Positions 62,662 through 64,000 of a stretch of DNA of 64,000 bases are shown here, piece by piece. The DNA is from Streptococcaceae bacterium ESL0687 (GTDB lineage Bacteria > Bacillota > Bacilli > Lactobacillales > Streptococcaceae). How positions within the stretch are numbered: the first letter of the stretch is position 1; each line of letters starts with the position of its first letter. The notes below the pieces were generated by a model that was not told the DNA's origin, made no database searches, and worked only from the letters and a program-made list of their open reading frames with translations. The stretch is taken from positions 248,001-312,000 of the forward strand of contig CP113940.1 in the NCBI GenBank assembly GCA_029392475.1, read 5' to 3'. Position numbers and translations under genes: made by a program.

Positions 62662-63885
62662 ATGGCTACATTTGAAGAAAATTTAAAAAAATATGCAGAA
62701 TTAATTGTTAAAATCGGAGTAAACGTAGGAGATGACCACACAGTTGTCCTAAATATTTCGGTAGAACAAGCACCTCTAGCAAGATTAATTGTAAAAGAAG
62801 CTTACCGTCAAGGGGCCCGTGAGGTTATAGTAAGATGGTCGGATGAAGTTGTTAATAGGGAACGTTTGATTTCAGCTAAAAATCTAGATGAAATTAAAGA
62901 ATCGACAAGTAAGATGTTTGATGAATGGATTGAATCAGGAGCTAGCCGTATTAGTATTGTTTCAGATGACCCAGCAGCTTATGAGGGTGTTGATCCAGAA
63001 AGAATTGCCCTTGCCCAGGCTACAAATGGTAAGGCTAGTAGAAAATTAGGGGCAGCCCTTCAGGCCAACAAATTTTCATGGCTTGTAGCTGCAGCAGCTA
63101 GTCCAGCTTGGGCCCATGAGGTATTCCCAGATTTAGATCCTGAAGAAGCAACAAGTAAATTATGGGATGAAATTTTTAAGGCAACTAGAACAAATCTTGA
63201 AAATCCAGTAGAAGCTTGGGATGCACACGATAAACTTTTAACATCAAAGGCTAAGTGGCTAAATGAACAAAAATTTGATAAATTCCATTATAAAGCTCCA
63301 GGTACTGACTTGGTTGTTGGACTACCAAAGAACTATGTTTTTGAAGGACCAAGTAGTGCTAACTCTCGCGGAGAAAAATTCATAGCCAATATGCCAACAG
63401 AAGAGGTTTTCTCAGCGCCTGATAAAAGACGGGTTGACGGTGTTGTATCAAGTACTAGACCTTTAAGCTATGCTGGAACAATTATTGACGGCATTAAATT
63501 AACTCTTGAAAATGGGCGCATCACAGAAGTTTATGCTGAAAAAGGACAAGAAGTTTTAGAAAAATTAGTCGCAACAGATGAAGGTAGTCACTACTTCGGT
63601 GAAATTGCCCTAGTTCCTAATTCAAGTCCAATTTCAGCTAGTGGAATTACCTTCTTTGAAACACTTTTTGATGAAAATGCTTCAAATCATATTGCCATTG
63701 GTCAGGCCTATGCCTTTAGTGTTGAAGGTGGTACTGAAATGAGTCAAGAGGAGTTGGACCAAGCAGGTCTCAATAGAAGTGATGTCCATGTTGACTTTAT
63801 GATTGGTAGCTCTCAAATGGATATTGATGGTATTAAAGAAGATGGAAGCCTTGTTCCAATATTTAGAAAGGGTGAGTGGGCATGA
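62662..63885 (+). CDS. pepS: Aminopeptidase PepS (M29 family)
   Basis: This 407-residue metallo-aminopeptidase of the thermophilic family M29 is common in streptococci and lactococci. The metal-binding block FVGPSSANSRGEKF-like region (VFEGPSSANSRGEKFIANMPTEEVFSAPDKRRVDG) is present. Other family blocks are DEGSHYFGEIALVP, FFETLFDENASNHIAIGQAY and DVHVDFMIGS. The ATG at 62662 follows GGAGGATAT. Its stop overlaps the next gene's start (ATGA). Confidence 0.93.
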   Translation: MATFEENLKKYAELIVKIGVNVGDDHTVVLNISVEQAPLARLIVKEAYRQGAREVIVRWSDEVVNRERLISAKNLDEIKESTSKMFDEWIESGASRISIVSDDPAAYEGVDPERIALAQATNGKASRKLGAALQANKFSWLVAAAASPAWAHEVFPDLDPEEATSKLWDEIFKATRTNLENPVEAWDAHDKLLTSKAKWLNEQKFDKFHYKAPGTDLVVGLPKNYVFEGPSSANSRGEKFIANMPTEEVFSAPDKRRVDGVVSSTRPLSYAGTIIDGIKLTLENGRITEVYAEKGQEVLEKLVATDEGSHYFGEIALVPNSSPISASGITFFETLFDENASNHIAIGQAYAFSVEGGTEMSQEELDQAGLNRSDVHVDFMIGSSQMDIDGIKEDGSLVPIFRKGEWA

Positions 63886-64000
63886 GTGAACAAACCTTAA
63901 AAAATGAATTTCTAACCCTAGTTGTTAAAAGCAAGGGTGCGGAACTTCAAAGTATTAAATCTAAGGACGGGGTAGAGTACCTGTGGCAGGGAGATAAAGA
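63882..64000 (+). CDS. Aldose 1-epimerase family protein, LacX-like (3' end outside window)
   Basis: Only about 39 residues are visible: MSEQTLKNEFLTLVVKSKGAEL, then the family pattern KSKDGVEYLWQGD. This is the N-terminus of LacX/YphB-type aldose epimerases, which interconvert sugar anomers. It overlaps pepS by four bases and is likely co-translated. The catalytic residues lie beyond the window. Confidence 0.8.
   Translation, partial: MSEQTLKNEFLTLVVKSKGAELQSIKSKDGVEYLWQGDK

Overview
The window is about 64 kb of a low-GC Firmicutes chromosome. It looks like Streptococcaceae, in the Lactococcus/Streptococcus/Floricoccus neighbourhood. The reasons are RpoY directly before RNase J1, tsaB-(GNAT)-rimI-tsaD, DUF1827, DUF4651, a short competence-type SSB, ComFA/ComFC, a streptococcal-type MurG, gpsA-galU, an MntE-like CDF protein, and a tmRNA whose encoded tag reads ANNSNSYAVAA, close to the streptococcal one. 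The genus cannot be fixed from the window alone. I saw no rRNA, tRNA, CRISPR array, insertion sequence, prophage or replication origin. Gene density is high and most units end in simple hairpin-plus-T-run terminators. The first gene (dnaX) and the last (a LacX-like epimerase) are cut by the window edges.

Layout. 1-8 kb: dnaX tail, rpoY-rnjA (minus), tsaB-GNAT-rimI-tsaD, a divergent GNAT/MarR pair and a flavoprotein. 8-14 kb: pgi, then an operon of a VTC-type polyphosphate polymerase domain protein, a DUF4956 membrane protein, a carbohydrate-binding lipoprotein and a phosphodiester glycosidase, preceded by six tandem 11-bp repeats. 14-25 kb: asparaginase, a HAD-pyrophosphohydrolase fusion, secA, DAHP synthase, ptsHI, CYTH/relQ/nadK/rluD. 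25-33 kb: cyclophilin, amino-acid ABC transporter, tpx, DUF1827, yigZ, ssrA (tmRNA), comFA-comFC, lapA. 33-42 kb: rsmG, galU, gpsA, xpaC-telA, nagA, clpE, an Mn-type CDF exporter. 42-52 kb: MarR plus a heterodimeric ABC exporter, murG, cutC, a NiaX-like ECF S component, a TraX-like membrane protein, a lipoprotein, rlmA. 52-64 kb: tpiA, two U32 proteins, proC, pepA, DUF4651-thioredoxin-ytpR, ssb, a HAD phosphatase, groESL, pepS and the LacX-like start.

Regulation visible in the sequence: a CIRCE element before groES, a tandem CtsR heptamer before clpE, a NagR-type palindrome over the nagA -35, a cre-like site upstream of pgi, an inverted repeat over the -35 of the niaX-like gene, and an inverted repeat over the -10 of the second marR gene.

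The most unusual observations are: (1) the six-fold, 11-bp phased repeat array at an activator-type promoter of the VTC/DUF4956/lipoprotein/glycosidase operon, which may be a poorly described phosphate-linked cell-surface system; (2) a nearly identical 14-nt promoter box before comFA and ssb that differs from the classical cin-box by two A-to-T changes; (3) an ssb leader in which a 10-bp hairpin sits between a strong Shine-Dalgarno sequence and the start codon; (4) a perfect 28-bp palindrome stranded behind a marR gene. All functional statements come from reading motifs and gene order; no database search was run.
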